Part shown: piece after piece, positions 25,465-37,400 of the stretch
Position numbering within the stretch: the stretch's first letter is position 1
How the letters are laid out: every line of letters starts with the position of its first letter
From: Pseudomonas sp. MWU15-20650
GTDB taxonomy: Bacteria > Pseudomonadota > Gammaproteobacteria > Pseudomonadales > Pseudomonadaceae
Direction of reading: 5' to 3'
Assembly (NCBI RefSeq): GCF_023242475.1
Contig: NZ_JALJFG010000032.1
Span: forward strand, 1-64,000
Length of the DNA: 64,000 nt
The notes under the pieces: generated by a model
What the model saw: the letters and a program-made list of their open reading frames with translations, nothing else
Told to the model about the DNA's origin: nothing
The model's database searches: none
Program-made: the position numbers and the translations under genes

Positions 25465-26675
25465 TGAACCGCTATCGCTATGAAGCCGCCGACGCCAGCG
25501 GCAAAGTCGAGGCCGGGCATGTGGAGGCTGACAGCCAGAGCGCTGCGTTTGCCCACTTGCGCGGCCGTGGGTTGACGGCGTTGCGAGTGCAAATCGAAGG
25601 GGATCAGCCAACGGCGGCGGGCGGCAGCGTGTTCAGCGCCAAACTGTCGGACAACGACTTGGCCTGGGCCACACGTCAACTGGCGAGCCTGTTGGGGGCC
25701 AGCCTGCCGTTGGAAGCGGCGCTGAGCGCGACAGTGGAACAGGCCGAGAAAAAGCACATCGCCCAGACCCTGAGCGCCGTGCGTGCCGATGTGCGCGGGG
25801 GCATGCGCCTGGCGGACGCACTGGCCGCGCGGCCACGGGATTTTCCATCGATCTACCGCGCGTTGATCGCGGCAGGCGAGGAGTCCGGTGACCTGGCCCA
25901 GGTGATGGAGCGCCTGGCCGACTACATCGAGGAACGCAACAACCTGCGCGGCAAGATCATGACCGCGTTCATCTACCCCGGCGTGGTCGGCCTGGTGTCC
26001 ATCGGCATCGTGATTTTCCTGTTGAGCTACGTGGTGCCCCAGGTGGTCAGCGCGTTTTCCCAGGCGCGCCAGGACCTGCCGGGGCTGACCTTGGCCATGC
26101 TCAATGCCAGCGACTTTATCCGCGCCTGGGGCTGGTTGTGTTTTGCCGGGATCGTGGGCGGTTTCTGGGGCTGGCGCCTGTACTTGCGCAACCCCGTGGC
26201 GCGCCTGAACTGGCACAGCCGGGTGTTGCGCTTGCCGCTGATCGGGCGCTTTGTGCTGGGCCTGAACACCGCGCGGTTCGCCTCTACCTTGGCGATCCTC
26301 GGCGGGGCCGGGGTGCCGCTGCTGCGTGCCCTGGAAGCGGCGCGCCAGACCTTATCCAACGATCGCCTGAGCCAGTGCGTGAACGACGCAACGGCCAAGG
26401 TGCGCGAAGGCGTCAACCTGGCCCCGGCGCTGGCGGTGGAAAAAGTCTTCCCGCCGGTGTTGATCCACTTGATCGCCAGCGGCGAAAAAACCGGTTCGCT
26501 GCCGCCGATGCTCGAACGCGCGGCGCAGACCTTGTCGCGGGATATCGAACGTCGCGCCATGGGCATGACGGCGCTGCTGGAGCCGCTGATGATCGTGGTG
26601 ATGGGCGCGGTGGTGCTGGTGATTGTGATGGCGGTGCTGTTGCCGATCATTGAAATAAATCAGCTGGTCACCTAG
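25464..26675 (+). CDS. hxcS: type II secretion platform protein GspF (HxcS)
   Basis: 403 residues with two tandem T2SSF domains. The first starts near LAWATRQLASLLGASLPLEA and the second near RFASTLAILGGAGVPLLRAL. Three hydrophobic spans are visible (FIYPGVVGLVSIGIVIFLLS; WLCFAGIVGGFWGW; MIVVMGAVVLVIVMAVLLPI). The internal motif ALIAAGEESGDLAQVMERLA is repeated later as HLIASGEKTGSLPPMLERAA. It anchors the pseudopilus base in the inner membrane. Last gene of the hxcT-S run. Confidence 0.95.
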   Translation: MNRYRYEAADASGKVEAGHVEADSQSAAFAHLRGRGLTALRVQIEGDQPTAAGGSVFSAKLSDNDLAWATRQLASLLGASLPLEAALSATVEQAEKKHIAQTLSAVRADVRGGMRLADALAARPRDFPSIYRALIAAGEESGDLAQVMERLADYIEERNNLRGKIMTAFIYPGVVGLVSIGIVIFLLSYVVPQVVSAFSQARQDLPGLTLAMLNASDFIRAWGWLCFAGIVGGFWGWRLYLRNPVARLNWHSRVLRLPLIGRFVLGLNTARFASTLAILGGAGVPLLRALEAARQTLSNDRLSQCVNDATAKVREGVNLAPALAVEKVFPPVLIHLIASGEKTGSLPPMLERAAQTLSRDIERRAMGMTALLEPLMIVVMGAVVLVIVMAVLLPIIEINQLVT

Positions 26676-27008
26676 GGGGCGTTCTCGGGTTCCTCGTTCT
26701 GTCATTTTCCCACCCCGTCGAAGCCGCCTGCGCGGCCTGCAGCCCAGTGGCGAAATTCCCCGCTGAAACCTCGCTGTCACCTGGGCCAAAACCGCTCAAA
26801 ACCATGACCGAAACACCCGAGAATCTTTCGCAAAATCAAGCGCTTTCTCCCGAGGTTTTTTCCTTTTGCTGTCATCGGATGCTGCGAGATTGCCTACCCA
26901 TGGCCTCACCCTTCGCCACCCCCGGAACACGGCTTGGGACCGAAGCCATAGCGTCATGCAAGAGCCCTCTACCCCAAAACGTACGAACACGACGAAAGGA
27001 GATTCTTC
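26676..27008 (+). promoter_or_regulatory. leader of the DING gene with candidate Pho boxes
   Basis: This 333-bp gap has no credible gene. It holds three CTGTCA(T/C) half-sites at 26699, 26774 and 26869. Two have a weaker partner 11 bp upstream, the PhoB spacing: CTGAAAC-CTCG-CTGTCAC (26763-26780) and TTTTCCT-TTTG-CTGTCAT (26858-26875). AAGGAG at about 26996-27001 is the ribosome site for the ATG at 27009. DING/LapA genes are phosphate-regulated in P. aeruginosa, which supports the reading. Confidence 0.45.
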
Positions 27009-28175
27009 ATGTTTAAGCGCACTATGATCGCCGCCTCTTTGGTGGTTGCAGCCCTGGCTTCGGCCCAATCCATGGCCGCGGTGGTCGGTGGCGGTGCCAC
27101 CCTGCCGGAAAAACTCTACGGCACCACGACCGGTACCGGCATCCTCGCTTCCTCCATTCCAGGTTTTAACGCCTACATCGGCGTTGGTAGCGGCGACGGC
27201 AAAAAGGCATTTTTCGGTAACGATTCAACCAAGCTGAAATTGGCCGCCGGCATCACCGTTGACTATGCGGGCAGCGACTCGGTCGTCAGCAGTGCAGAGC
27301 TGCTGGCTTACAACAATGACGCCGTCAATGGCCTCTCCGCCTACGGCCCGCTGATCCAAGTCCCGGCTGCTGCCACCTCGGTGACTGTGCCTTATCACAT
27401 CAACGGCAAAACCTCGCTTAAACTCACCAGCGTTCAACTGGCCAACATCTTCGCCGGCGTGACCAAAAACTGGAATGAAGTGCTGTTCGACGGCGTTGCC
27501 GGCCCGAACCTGCCAATCAAAGTGGTGTACCGCACCGAAACCAGCGGCACTACAGAAATTCTGACCACCCACCTCAAGGCGGTAAGCGGTACGTTGTTGC
27601 CGGCTGCCAGCAATAGTTTCGCGACGGCTGTCGGGTTCAACCCAGCCGTCAACCCACCCGTCGGTACTCACTATATCGGCGTGGTTGGCAGCCAGGGTGT
27701 TGCCGCCGCTGTTGCCGACGTCGACAACAACGGTGCCATCGGCTACGTCAGCCCGGATTACGCACAGTTCAACGATGCCTCTGCGGTGGCTTCGATCAAC
27801 GGCGCGCTGCCGACCGAAGTCAACGTACAAGTCACCCTCGATACCGTTGCGCCACCTGCCTTGGGCAGCAACGATGCCAAGGATCCGTTGAAGTGGGTTC
27901 CCATCTTCGCCAAGCCGACCGCAGGCTACCCGATCGTGGGCTACACCAACCTGGTCTTCAGCCAGTGCTACAAAGACACGACTGACACCGCGCGTATCCG
28001 TGCCTTTCTGAACCGTCACTACACCGGCGTGAACAACGCGGCTGTCAGCAGCCACTCGTTCATTCCGTTGTCCGCCACCTGGCAGAAAGCTGTCTACGAC
28101 AACTTCTACGCCACCACCAGCGCCTTGCGCCTGGGCGACACCAACACCTGCAACGGTATCGGCCGTCCGCTGTAA
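27009..28175 (+). CDS. DING/PstS-like secreted phosphate-binding protein (LapA family)
   Basis: 388 residues. The signal peptide ends SAQSMAA, and the mature protein begins VVGGGATLPEKLYG, equivalent to the DINGGGATLP start that names DING proteins. The PstS-like two-lobe fold is marked by YAGSDSVVSSAELLAY, the phosphate loop YRTETSGTTEILTTHL and a C-terminal Cys pair (SQCYKD, NTCNGIGRPL). P. aeruginosa LapA at the same position is a low-molecular-weight alkaline phosphatase secreted by Hxc. The gene directly follows hxcS, so it is probably the Hxc substrate. Phosphatase activity is not provable from sequence; phosphate binding is the safer call. Confidence 0.88.
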   Translation: MFKRTMIAASLVVAALASAQSMAAVVGGGATLPEKLYGTTTGTGILASSIPGFNAYIGVGSGDGKKAFFGNDSTKLKLAAGITVDYAGSDSVVSSAELLAYNNDAVNGLSAYGPLIQVPAAATSVTVPYHINGKTSLKLTSVQLANIFAGVTKNWNEVLFDGVAGPNLPIKVVYRTETSGTTEILTTHLKAVSGTLLPAASNSFATAVGFNPAVNPPVGTHYIGVVGSQGVAAAVADVDNNGAIGYVSPDYAQFNDASAVASINGALPTEVNVQVTLDTVAPPALGSNDAKDPLKWVPIFAKPTAGYPIVGYTNLVFSQCYKDTTDTARIRAFLNRHYTGVNNAAVSSHSFIPLSATWQKAVYDNFYATTSALRLGDTNTCNGIGRPL

Positions 28176-28204
28176 CACCCCGTCTCGACAGGGTTAGCCC
28201 CACG

Positions 28205-28237
28205 ACCGGCAATGACTTCGCGTCATTGCCGGTTTTG
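28205..28237 (+). terminator. rho-independent terminator after the DING gene
   Basis: ACCGGCAATGAC (28205-28216) and GTCATTGCCGGT (28222-28233) pair perfectly over 12 bp around a TTCGC loop and run into a T-rich tail (TTTTGTCGTTTT). It separates the DING gene from pdtA, so pdtA needs its own promoter. Confidence 0.9.
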
Positions 28238-28275
28238 TCGTTTTCCGGCGCGACCCGCCAGTTGAACCGCACTGC

Positions 28276-28293
28276 ATGAACATTGTGTGACAA
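28276..28293 (-). promoter_or_regulatory. Pho-box-like 18-bp motif before pdtA
   Basis: ATGAACATTGTGTGACAA matches 13 of 18 bases of the site at 41348 before phdA (pattern ATGAA-N2-TT-N3-TGACAA). Read on the minus strand it is TTGTCAC-ACAA-TGTTCAT, two 7-bp half-sites 11 bp apart, as in a PhoB box. It lies about 110 bp before the pdtA start. Confidence 0.4.
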
Positions 28294-28403
28294 CAGTTCG
28301 GTCGCATCCCTCGGCAACCGCCTTAAGCAATAACCCCGACACGTGGCCGCGCTGTGTTCGCGCGTCCGTCGTTCGCCTGCCCCGTCAAAAGGACCTGTAA
28401 GTG

Positions 28404-31400
28404 ATGCGTTCCCGACTGAAGCTGCCTGCTACCCGTGCCGCCAAGGTACCTGCCACCGCGGGTCAAGTGTTACTCCTCAAACCCCTGGCCCAGGTGATTG
28501 CGCTGCTGGTGTTTGCCGGTGGCGCGCAGGCGGCGCAGCCCCAGGCGTTCAGTTCGGGCTGGTTTGCCGCCAAGGGCGCGGCGCAGGCGGCCGGCGGCGC
28601 ACGTCCGGGGGTGGTGCTGCCGGGCACGCCGCCGCCGTTGTCCCAGCAGCAGCGGGGCAACGAGCAGTTGCAGCGCTCCTTGCAGAATCTCAATACCAGC
28701 GTCGCCGCGATTGCCGCGCAACAGGCGGTGCAGGCGGCAGCCAGAAGCAACGCCAGTGCGGGTCCGCAGAGCGTCCACAACGGCCTGGGCGGCAATGGCC
28801 TGAATGTGGTGATCGGTGCTGACGGCAAACCGCTGTTCGTCAACGCCGAAGGGCCGGTACAGACCGATGCCAACGGCAAGACACTGGTGTCGATCAAGCA
28901 AACCGCCGACAAGGCGATCCTCAATTGGCAAACCTTCAACGTGGGCCGCGACACCACTGTGCAGTTCCAGCAGAACAGCGATTGGGCGCTGCTCAACAAG
29001 ATCAACAACAGCACTGCGCCGAGCCAGATCCAGGGGGCGATCAAGGCTGACGGCACGGTGATGATCGTCAACGGCAACGGTGTGGTGTTCAGCGGCAGCA
29101 GCCAGGTCAACGTGCGCAATCTGGTGGCGGCGGCCACGGGGTTCAGCGATGAGCAATTCACCGCCAGGGGCCTGTACAGCTCAAGCAATACCGCGCCCAG
29201 TTTTACCCAGGCGGCCGGCCATGTGACGGTCGAGCGCGGCGCGCAGATCCAGACCCAGGTGCCTGCCACCTCGACCGCAGGGGGCGGCTATGTGCTGCTG
29301 CTCGGCAAAGAGGTGCATAACGCCGGGAGTATTTCCACCGTGCGGGGCCAGACCACCCTGGCGGCGGGCGATAGCTTTGTGATCAAGAAGGGCTACAGCA
29401 CCGACGGCAATGTCACCTCTACCACTCGCGGCAATGAAGTCAGCGCCACGGGCAGCGGCAAGGCCAGCAACAGCGGGCTGATTCAGGCGTCCACCGGTGA
29501 CATCACCCTGACCGGCCAGCAGGTGTTGCAAAACGGTGTGTTGCTCACCAGTTCTTCGGTGGACGCACGGGGCACCTTGCACTTGAAGGGCACGGGCAAC
29601 AACGCCAGCGTGAGCCTGGGGGAGGGCAGCCTCAGCGCGATCCTGCTCGACAGCAGCAACGCCCTCGACAGCCAGCGCGCCGGGTTGATCACGCCGTCGG
29701 TTGACCAGGCTGGCAACGTCGTGCCGGCTGACGTCTACCGCCGCGACCAATCGTTGCTGGAGATCACCAGCGACGGCAGCGTGGACTTTCGCAGCGGCTC
29801 CCTGACCCTGGCGACGGGTGGCCAGGTCGGCGTCAAGGCGGCGCAGCGCACCTTGGTCCGCGATGGCGCGGTCATCGACGTGTCCGGCGCCATCGGCGTC
29901 AAGTTGGCGATGGAGTCCAACAGCGTCAAGGTCAACATTCAGGGCAACGAGCAGCGCGATGCGGCGGTCAACCGTGACGGTAAGGCTCTCAACAACAACG
30001 ATGTGTGGGTGGATGTCCGCGACCTGATCTTTGTGCCGGCCGGCACCAACGGCTATGCGACTGACCGCTGGTACACCGCAGGCGGTTTGCTGGAGGTGGG
30101 CGGTTACTTGGGCACCCGCAACCATGGCATTGGCGAGTGGATGGCCCAGGGCGGCACGGTAACGTTCGGCGGGAAGGACGTCGTCACCCAGCAGGGCTCG
30201 CAGATCAACCTGTCGGGCGGCACCCTCGACGTGCAGGCCGGCAAAATCCAGCAAACCTGGCTCAAGGGCCCTGACGGGCGCTTGTACGAACTGTCCAGTG
30301 CGCCGGGGGATCTGCTCTATACCGGGATCTACAAGGGTTACGAAGACCACAGCCAGCGTTGGGGCGTGACCGACTATTACTACAACCCGCTGATCGCACC
30401 GCGTGAACGCAGCGAAGCCGGCTATACCGTCGGGCGTGATGCCGGGCGCCTGGTCGTCAGTACCGCCAGCGCCGTGCTCGAGGGGCAGATTGTCGGCGAC
30501 ACCTACCAGGGTGAGCGCCAGACCCAGGCCGCGCAAAAAGGCCTGGACGGTTATCTGCAATCGCAAAAAGCCGTGGCGCGCGGCGCCGCCTTGATGGTCG
30601 GCAGCTACGTGCCGTATTACCTCAAGGACAGCGCCCAGTTGCAGTACGCCCTGGGCGCAGATGTGGGCACGGTGAAAAACGTGGTGCTGGGGCCGCGCGC
30701 CGAGGCTATCGCGGCCGGGTTGGACTTGAACAGCGTGCTGCCGGCTGAGCGGGCGTCCACGCTGTATCTGGACAACGATGCCTTGAATGCGACGAAACTG
30801 GGCTCGATCAACATCGCCGGCACCGGTTCGATTCTGGTCAACGGCGCGCTGGAAGTGGCACCGGGCGGTGACATAACCCTGTTCGGTCCGAAGGTCGAGG
30901 TGAACGCCAACCTGACCGCGCATTCCGGCAGCCTGCAACTGGGCAACGTATTGGCGCAGATCACGCCCACCGGCAAAGCCGACGTGACCCTTGGCGGGCG
31001 CGGCAGCTTGACGGTAAACACTGGCGTGTCCCTGGACACCAGCGGCCTATGGAGCAACCAACTGCTGAGCGCCGGTGACAGCAGCCGGTTGCCTTACCTT
31101 AACGGCGGCAGTGTGGCATTGCGCAGCAGTGGTGATGTGACGCTGGCGGCGGCCAGCCGGGTGGATGTGTCCTCCGGCGCGGCCCTGGATGCCAGGAACC
31201 AACTGATCGGCGGCAAGGGCGGTGACCTGACGCTGGCGGCCAACGCCAACAGCGCCGACAGCCGGGGCAACCTGGCCCTCAAGGGCGAGTTGCTCGGGTA
31301 TGGGGTCAATGGCGGTGGACGCTTGAGTGTGCAGGCCGGCAAGGTGCTGATCAGTGATCAACCTGCTGCGCCCCAAGCCGGCACACTGCAACTCGACAGT

Positions 31401-34400
31401 GGCTTCTTCAACAAGGGCTTTGGTGCCTATGACATCACCGGCAATGAAGGTTTGCTGGTTGCCGATGGCACTCAGGTCAACGTCACCGCGCCGGTATACC
31501 GCCTCAATGACACCGCGCAAAACCTGGTGAGCGGCGCCGACCCGCGCAGCGCATTGCAAATCTGGACCCCACCGCAATACCGCGAAACCCCCACCAAGGG
31601 TCAGTTGACGCCACGCAAAGGTGCAAGCCTGAACCTGCAAGCCGGCACAACATTGTCCACTGCCGCGCAGATGGCGGCGGTGCAGGCGCGTATTGGCCAA
31701 GGTGCGGTGATCAACGTGGATCCGGGCCAGTCCATCGGCGTGCGCAGCATTGGCCAGTTGACCGTGGACGGCACGTTGAATGCCTGGGGCGGCAACATCA
31801 CTCTGGGTGGCGTCAGTGTGCAGCCCACGGTGGCCGATGGCGTTGAAGCCAAAGGCCACGAGCGTTCGATCTGGGTCGGCGAACACGCCATGCTGGATGT
31901 GGCCGCACGCGCAGCCACTGCCGTCGACAGCCTGGGTCGACGCTACGGCGTGGTGGGCCAGGGCGGCACTATCGTGATTGGCGGGATGATCGACCCGGCC
32001 ACCGGAATCGCCAGCGCCGCCAACCTGTTTGTGGTGGTGCGCGAAGGCGCACGCCTGGACGCCTCCGGCAGCCAGGCCGTGCTGGACCTTTCCGGTGGCG
32101 GTCCCACGCTGGTCGCCAGCCGTGGCGGCAACATCTCCCTGGCTTCCAACAATGGCCTATATCTGGACGGCACGCTTAGAGCCAACAGCGGCGGCGCCGG
32201 TGCGGCGGGTGGGAGCCTGAACGTGGCCCTGGAAACGCCGTTGTACCTCGATACCGCCGTTGCCCGTGTACGCCAGGCGCGTGAATTGATCGTCAGTGCC
32301 GCCGATTCAGGCGCGCCTTTACCGATCGGCAGTACGCCCGAGTCGGTTAAGGCTGGCCTGACCTACGGCCATGGTCGGTTGACGGCCAGCCAGGTCAACG
32401 CCGGCGGTTTCGACAACCTCTCACTGCTGAGCAACGGCCTGATCAGCTTCGACGGTGACATGTCCCTGCGTCTGGGGCAGAGCCTGAACCTGTACTCAGG
32501 GGCCATGGCCTTGACCGATGACGCCGCGAGGCAGTCCCAGGTGGTGTTGGCTGCACCCTATGTGCTTTTGGCCGGGGTGGGCAACAACAATAGCGGCACC
32601 GACAGTGCAGTACGCCCGACGGTGCAAGGTGGGGTTTCCTCACAGGCTGCAGCTGGCAGCTTGAGGGTTGAAGCCGCAAACGTGTTGGACCTGCGTGACA
32701 GCGTCAACTTCGGCGCCCATGCCGAACGCTCCAAAGCCTTGGCCAATGGGATCGACCGGCGCGCCTTCGACGAGGCCCACTTGGTCAGCCAGGGGGACAT
32801 GCGCTTTCTGGCCCGCAGCGCTGACAAGACCAAAACCGCCCTGACCACCCAAGCCGACCTGAACCTGATCGCCGCGCAGATTTACCCGACTACCGGGGCC
32901 GTTGCCGAGGTCACGGCTGGCAACACCGGCGGTGACTTTGACCCAGCGCGTACGTTGCGCATCGGCCGGGTTGGCAGTACGGCCCCGGCGCTGCCGTACT
33001 CAGTGTTCGGTAGCTTGTTGCTGAACGCCTCGACCATCGAGCAAGGCGGCGTGCTGCGCGCGCCCATGGGCAGTCTCAGCTTGGGCGTGGACGGCGGCAT
33101 CACCCGCTCAACCAAAGTGATCAATCTGTTGCCGGGCAGCCTGACCTCCGTCAGCGCTGGCGGCTTGGTGTTGCCCTATGGTGGAACAGTCGACGGTGTG
33201 ACCTGGCGGTACAACGGCGCGCAGGTGGAGTTGCTGGGGGTCGGCGGCACCCGTAGCACAGGTAATATGGCGGTCGGGGTGGCGCTGACGGGGCGCTCGC
33301 TGAATGTGCAGCAGGACGCGATTCTTGACCTTTCCGGTGGTGGCGAGCTGCTCGGTGCGGCATTTGTTTCCGGGCGCGGCGGTTCTACCGATGCGCGCTA
33401 CAACCCCTTGGTGCAAATGGGCGCGGATGGGCGTTTCACCTTGCCGGGGCTGGGCACCAACCCGGTCTATGCGATCGTTCCCGGCGCTCAGCCCGGGGTG
33501 GCGCCCAGTGGTGGTGAAGCGGGGGCGATTGCGCCGCTGGCAGGCCAACAAATCAACATCGGCACCGGCGTACCCGGCCTGCCGGCAGGTACCTACACCT
33601 TGCTGCCGTCCACTTACGCCTTGTTGCCAGGGGCATTTCGAGTGGAGATCAACGGCTTGGCAGCGCCGTTTGCCAGCGGCTCCCTGCGCAGCGCTGCGGG
33701 CATGAATAACGGCTCCTTGTCGACTGAAGGCGTCCTGTCGATTGCCGGCACTGGCATCCGTGACAGTTTGTCGAGCCAGGTGATCGTCACCCCGGCGGCG
33801 GTATTGCGCCGTTATTCCCAATACAACGAGACTCCCTACGCGGACTTTGTTCGCGCTGATGCCGCGCGCCTGGGTGTGCCACGCGCGGCGCTTGAAGCCG
33901 ACGCCAAAACCCTGAAGTTGCGACTGGTGGACGGCCAAGGAGGCCTGGGCTTCGGCTTTGACGGTGAGGGTCGCTTTAAACCCTCGGAAGGCGGATTTGG
34001 TGCCACTGTCGCGTTGCTGTCCGGCGGCGGCATTGAGGTGCTTGGCGATACTGCCCAAGCCAGTCCCGCTGCGTCGATGGTGTCGGTGCGCGCCAGCGAC
34101 TTGAATGCCTTGGGGGCCGCCCGTTTGGTGGTGGGCGGTGAACTGACGGTGGTGTATGGCCAAAGTGGCAACTTCGTCAGGTCCGACCTGGCAGCTACCA
34201 CGGCGAGCTCGGTGGTTGTGCGCCAGGGCGCGACCCTGGCGGCGCCGGAGGTGTTCCTGGTGACGGGCAGGTCCTCGGGTGCCATTGAAATCGAGCAAGG
34301 TGCATCAATCAATACCTTGGGGCGCGGCAAGGCCGCCTATGATTCGGATAATGGCTTTATCTATCAGCCAGGCACACGCAGTATGTTGGCTGTCTCCAAT

Positions 34401-37400
34401 GGGCGCTTGCAGATGCTGGCGCCGGTAAACGGTGACGGTCTCGGCGGGCCGGGCAGCATCCTCATCGGCCAATGCAGCCTGGGTGCCTGCGGCGGCAACG
34501 CGTCACTTTATTCCGAAGGCTCGATTGCCTTTGCCACCATCAACCGATTTGCCTTGAGTGACAGCGTGCGCTACGGCACCCGCCATCTGGCCCTGGCGGT
34601 GGGTGGGATCAACGTTGGCAGTGCCGAGGTGCTGGCCGACGCGGCTGCGCGTGGTGTGTTGCCGTCGGGCCTGACCCTCAACCAGCAGGTGCTGGACCGC
34701 CTGCTGCGCGGCGATGCTTCCAACGGTGCACCGGCCCTGCAAAGCCTGGCGCTGACCGCCGGGCAATCGTTGAATTTTTATGGCAGCACTACGCTGAGCA
34801 CCCTCGACAGTTCGGGTAAGTCGCTGCTCGATGAACTGCTGCTGACCACGCCTGCGATCTATGGGTATGGCAGCGCCAGTGATGTGGCGCTGATCCAGAC
34901 CGGCACCCTGGTATGGGGTGGCGCCACCAGCACGCCGCCAGCCGTGATCAGCAAGGGGGCGGGTACCGGCAGCGGCACTCTGGAGTTGCAGGCCCGGCGC
35001 ATCGCGTTCGGTTATGGCCGCGATGCCCAGCCCGACAGCCTGGCCAACAATGGCCGCATGACGCTGGGCTTCGCCACGGTCAACCTCAACGCCAGCGAAC
35101 GTATCACGGCCAACCACAAAGGCAGCCTGACGGTACATCAGACCCAGGGTGCGTACGAGGCTGGCAAAGGCTTCGCCTACAGCGGCGGCAACCTGAACAT
35201 CAGCACGCCGTTGTTGACCGGCGAAGCCGGCTCGGTCAACCGCATCAGCGTCGGTGGCGCGTTGACTGTGAAGGCCCCGGTCAGCGGCACGACGCCAGTA
35301 AATGCAGCGGCCATCGACGCCTTGGGCGCCGAGCTGCTGCTGTCCGGTCGCAGCGTGGCGTTGGAGACCTCGGTGGTGCTGCCGAGCGGCAAACTTACCC
35401 TCAGCGCCGATGAAGAGCTGACCCTGGGCGCGGCTTCGCGACTGGACCTCAGTGGTCGCAAAGTACAGATCAGCGATGTGAGTAAATACAGCTGGGGCGG
35501 TGATGTCAGCCTGGAAAGCCGTCACGGCAACATTCGTCAGGCGACAGGCTCGCTGATCGATCTGTCTGCGCAATTCAATCAGGGCGGCTTGCTCAAGGCT
35601 GTGGCGGTGGACGCCGGTGCCGGGCAGGTCGACTTGCAAGGGCAGGTTCGCGCCGGCAGCAGCGGCTATTACGATGCCGGTGGCACCTTGGTGCCGTACA
35701 AGGCCGGTGGCGTGGACATCCGTGCGCAGCAGCTGGGTGATTTCGCCGCCTTGAACCAGCGCTTGAACCAGGGCCAGGTGTTTGGCTCGCGCAGCTTCCA
35801 GCTCAAGCAGGGCAACCTGGTGATTGGCGACGAACTCAAGGCCAATCAAGTCAATGTCTCGGTGGATAACGGCAGCCTGACGGTGCTGGGCACTATCGAC
35901 GCCAGTGGCGAGCGGGTCGGCAGTATTCGCCTGGCCGGCCAGCAGGGCCTGACCCTTGCCGGCAGTGCTGTGCTGGATGCGCATGGCACCGCGTTGCGGG
36001 TCGACAGCTACGGCAAGATCATCGATGCACCGAACCGGGCGATGGTGGAACTCAACAGTGGCGACGGTCAATTGACCTTGGCCGATGGCGCGCGCATCGA
36101 CCTGCGCCACGGTACTGCTGCGGTCCTGGGCAGTGGTCCGGGCTACTACGACGGCGTGGCCCGGGGCACGCTGGAATTGAACGCACCACGGCTCAATGCC
36201 AATGACGTGGCCATCGACGCGAGTGGGCAGGTCAACATTCAGGGCGCGCGCTCCATCGCGGTCAACGCGGTGGCCCGTTATACCGATGCGCCAGTGGGCA
36301 CCGAGCTCTCGGCTGATGGCCGTCCGTATCAGGTGATTGACCAGAACTACCTCAAGCAAAAACACGCGCTTGCCGAGGCTTTTATCAACAGCGCCTTGAA
36401 CAACACCGGGCTGATGAAGGGCAAGCTCGCGGGTTTGAACAACAGCCGCTACACCGAGGCCTTCCACTTGCGCCCAGGCGTGGAGATCGTCACCCAGGGC
36501 GACTTGGTGGTCAGTGGCGACCTGGACCTTTCCGGTTACCGTTATGCCAGCGTCAACCCCAACACGCCCAAGACCACGGTGTACGGCTCGGGTGAGGTGG
36601 GCAGCCTGGTGGTGCGTGCCGGTGGCAACATCAATGTCTACGGCAGCATCAACGACGGCTTCGCTCCACCCCCCGCAACCCCGGACGACAATGGCTGGGT
36701 GTTGACCCCGGGTCTGCAAGGGTTCGGTGCCGATGTGATCGTACCCGGCCCCGGCGTGGTCCTGGCAAACGGCAGTGCGTTCCCCACGGGCAAGACCCTC
36801 AACTACCCGTTGCCGATCCAGGCCACCACGCTGGCCCAAGGCACCGTGCTGCCGACCCAGGGTACACTCGCCGCGCCACTGACCCTGCCGGCCAACACCG
36901 TGCTGAGCGCGGCGGTACGCGACGGCACCGGCAACCTGTTGTATGCCGCCGGCACCTTGTTGCAACAACCTGTGGTGCTGGCCGCCGGTACGCAACTGGA
37001 GGCAGGTACGGTGTTGGCGGGCGCGGCTTCCCTGCGTGCCATGACCTGGCCTGCGGGCGTGCCACTGCCCAGCCGTGGGGCCGTGGCGGGCAGTGCCACC
37101 GACGGTGTGTTGCTGGCCGGCGAACTGGCACTCAAGGTGGGGGCGCTGATCCCTTACGGCACCGACGTCAAGTTGCCCAATGGCCAGGTATCGGTGCCGT
37201 TGCGCACCGTGACCGGCGCCACCGCGCGACAGAACTGGGCCGTTGCGCCGATGCTGGCCGAGGGCTCGCAGTCGTGGTCATTGCGCCTGGTGTCCGGTGC
37301 CGATACCCGGGCCGCCGACACCCGTGCGATCCAGCCGACCTATGCCGGGGACCTGACCCTGGCCGATACGCACTACGGCATCTACGAGACCCACGACAAG

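Noticed and set aside
29181..36995. Large antisense open frames within pdtA (585 and 830 codons)
   Set aside because: High-GC codon bias leaves the complementary frame open; the translations are low-complexity and unlike any domain.
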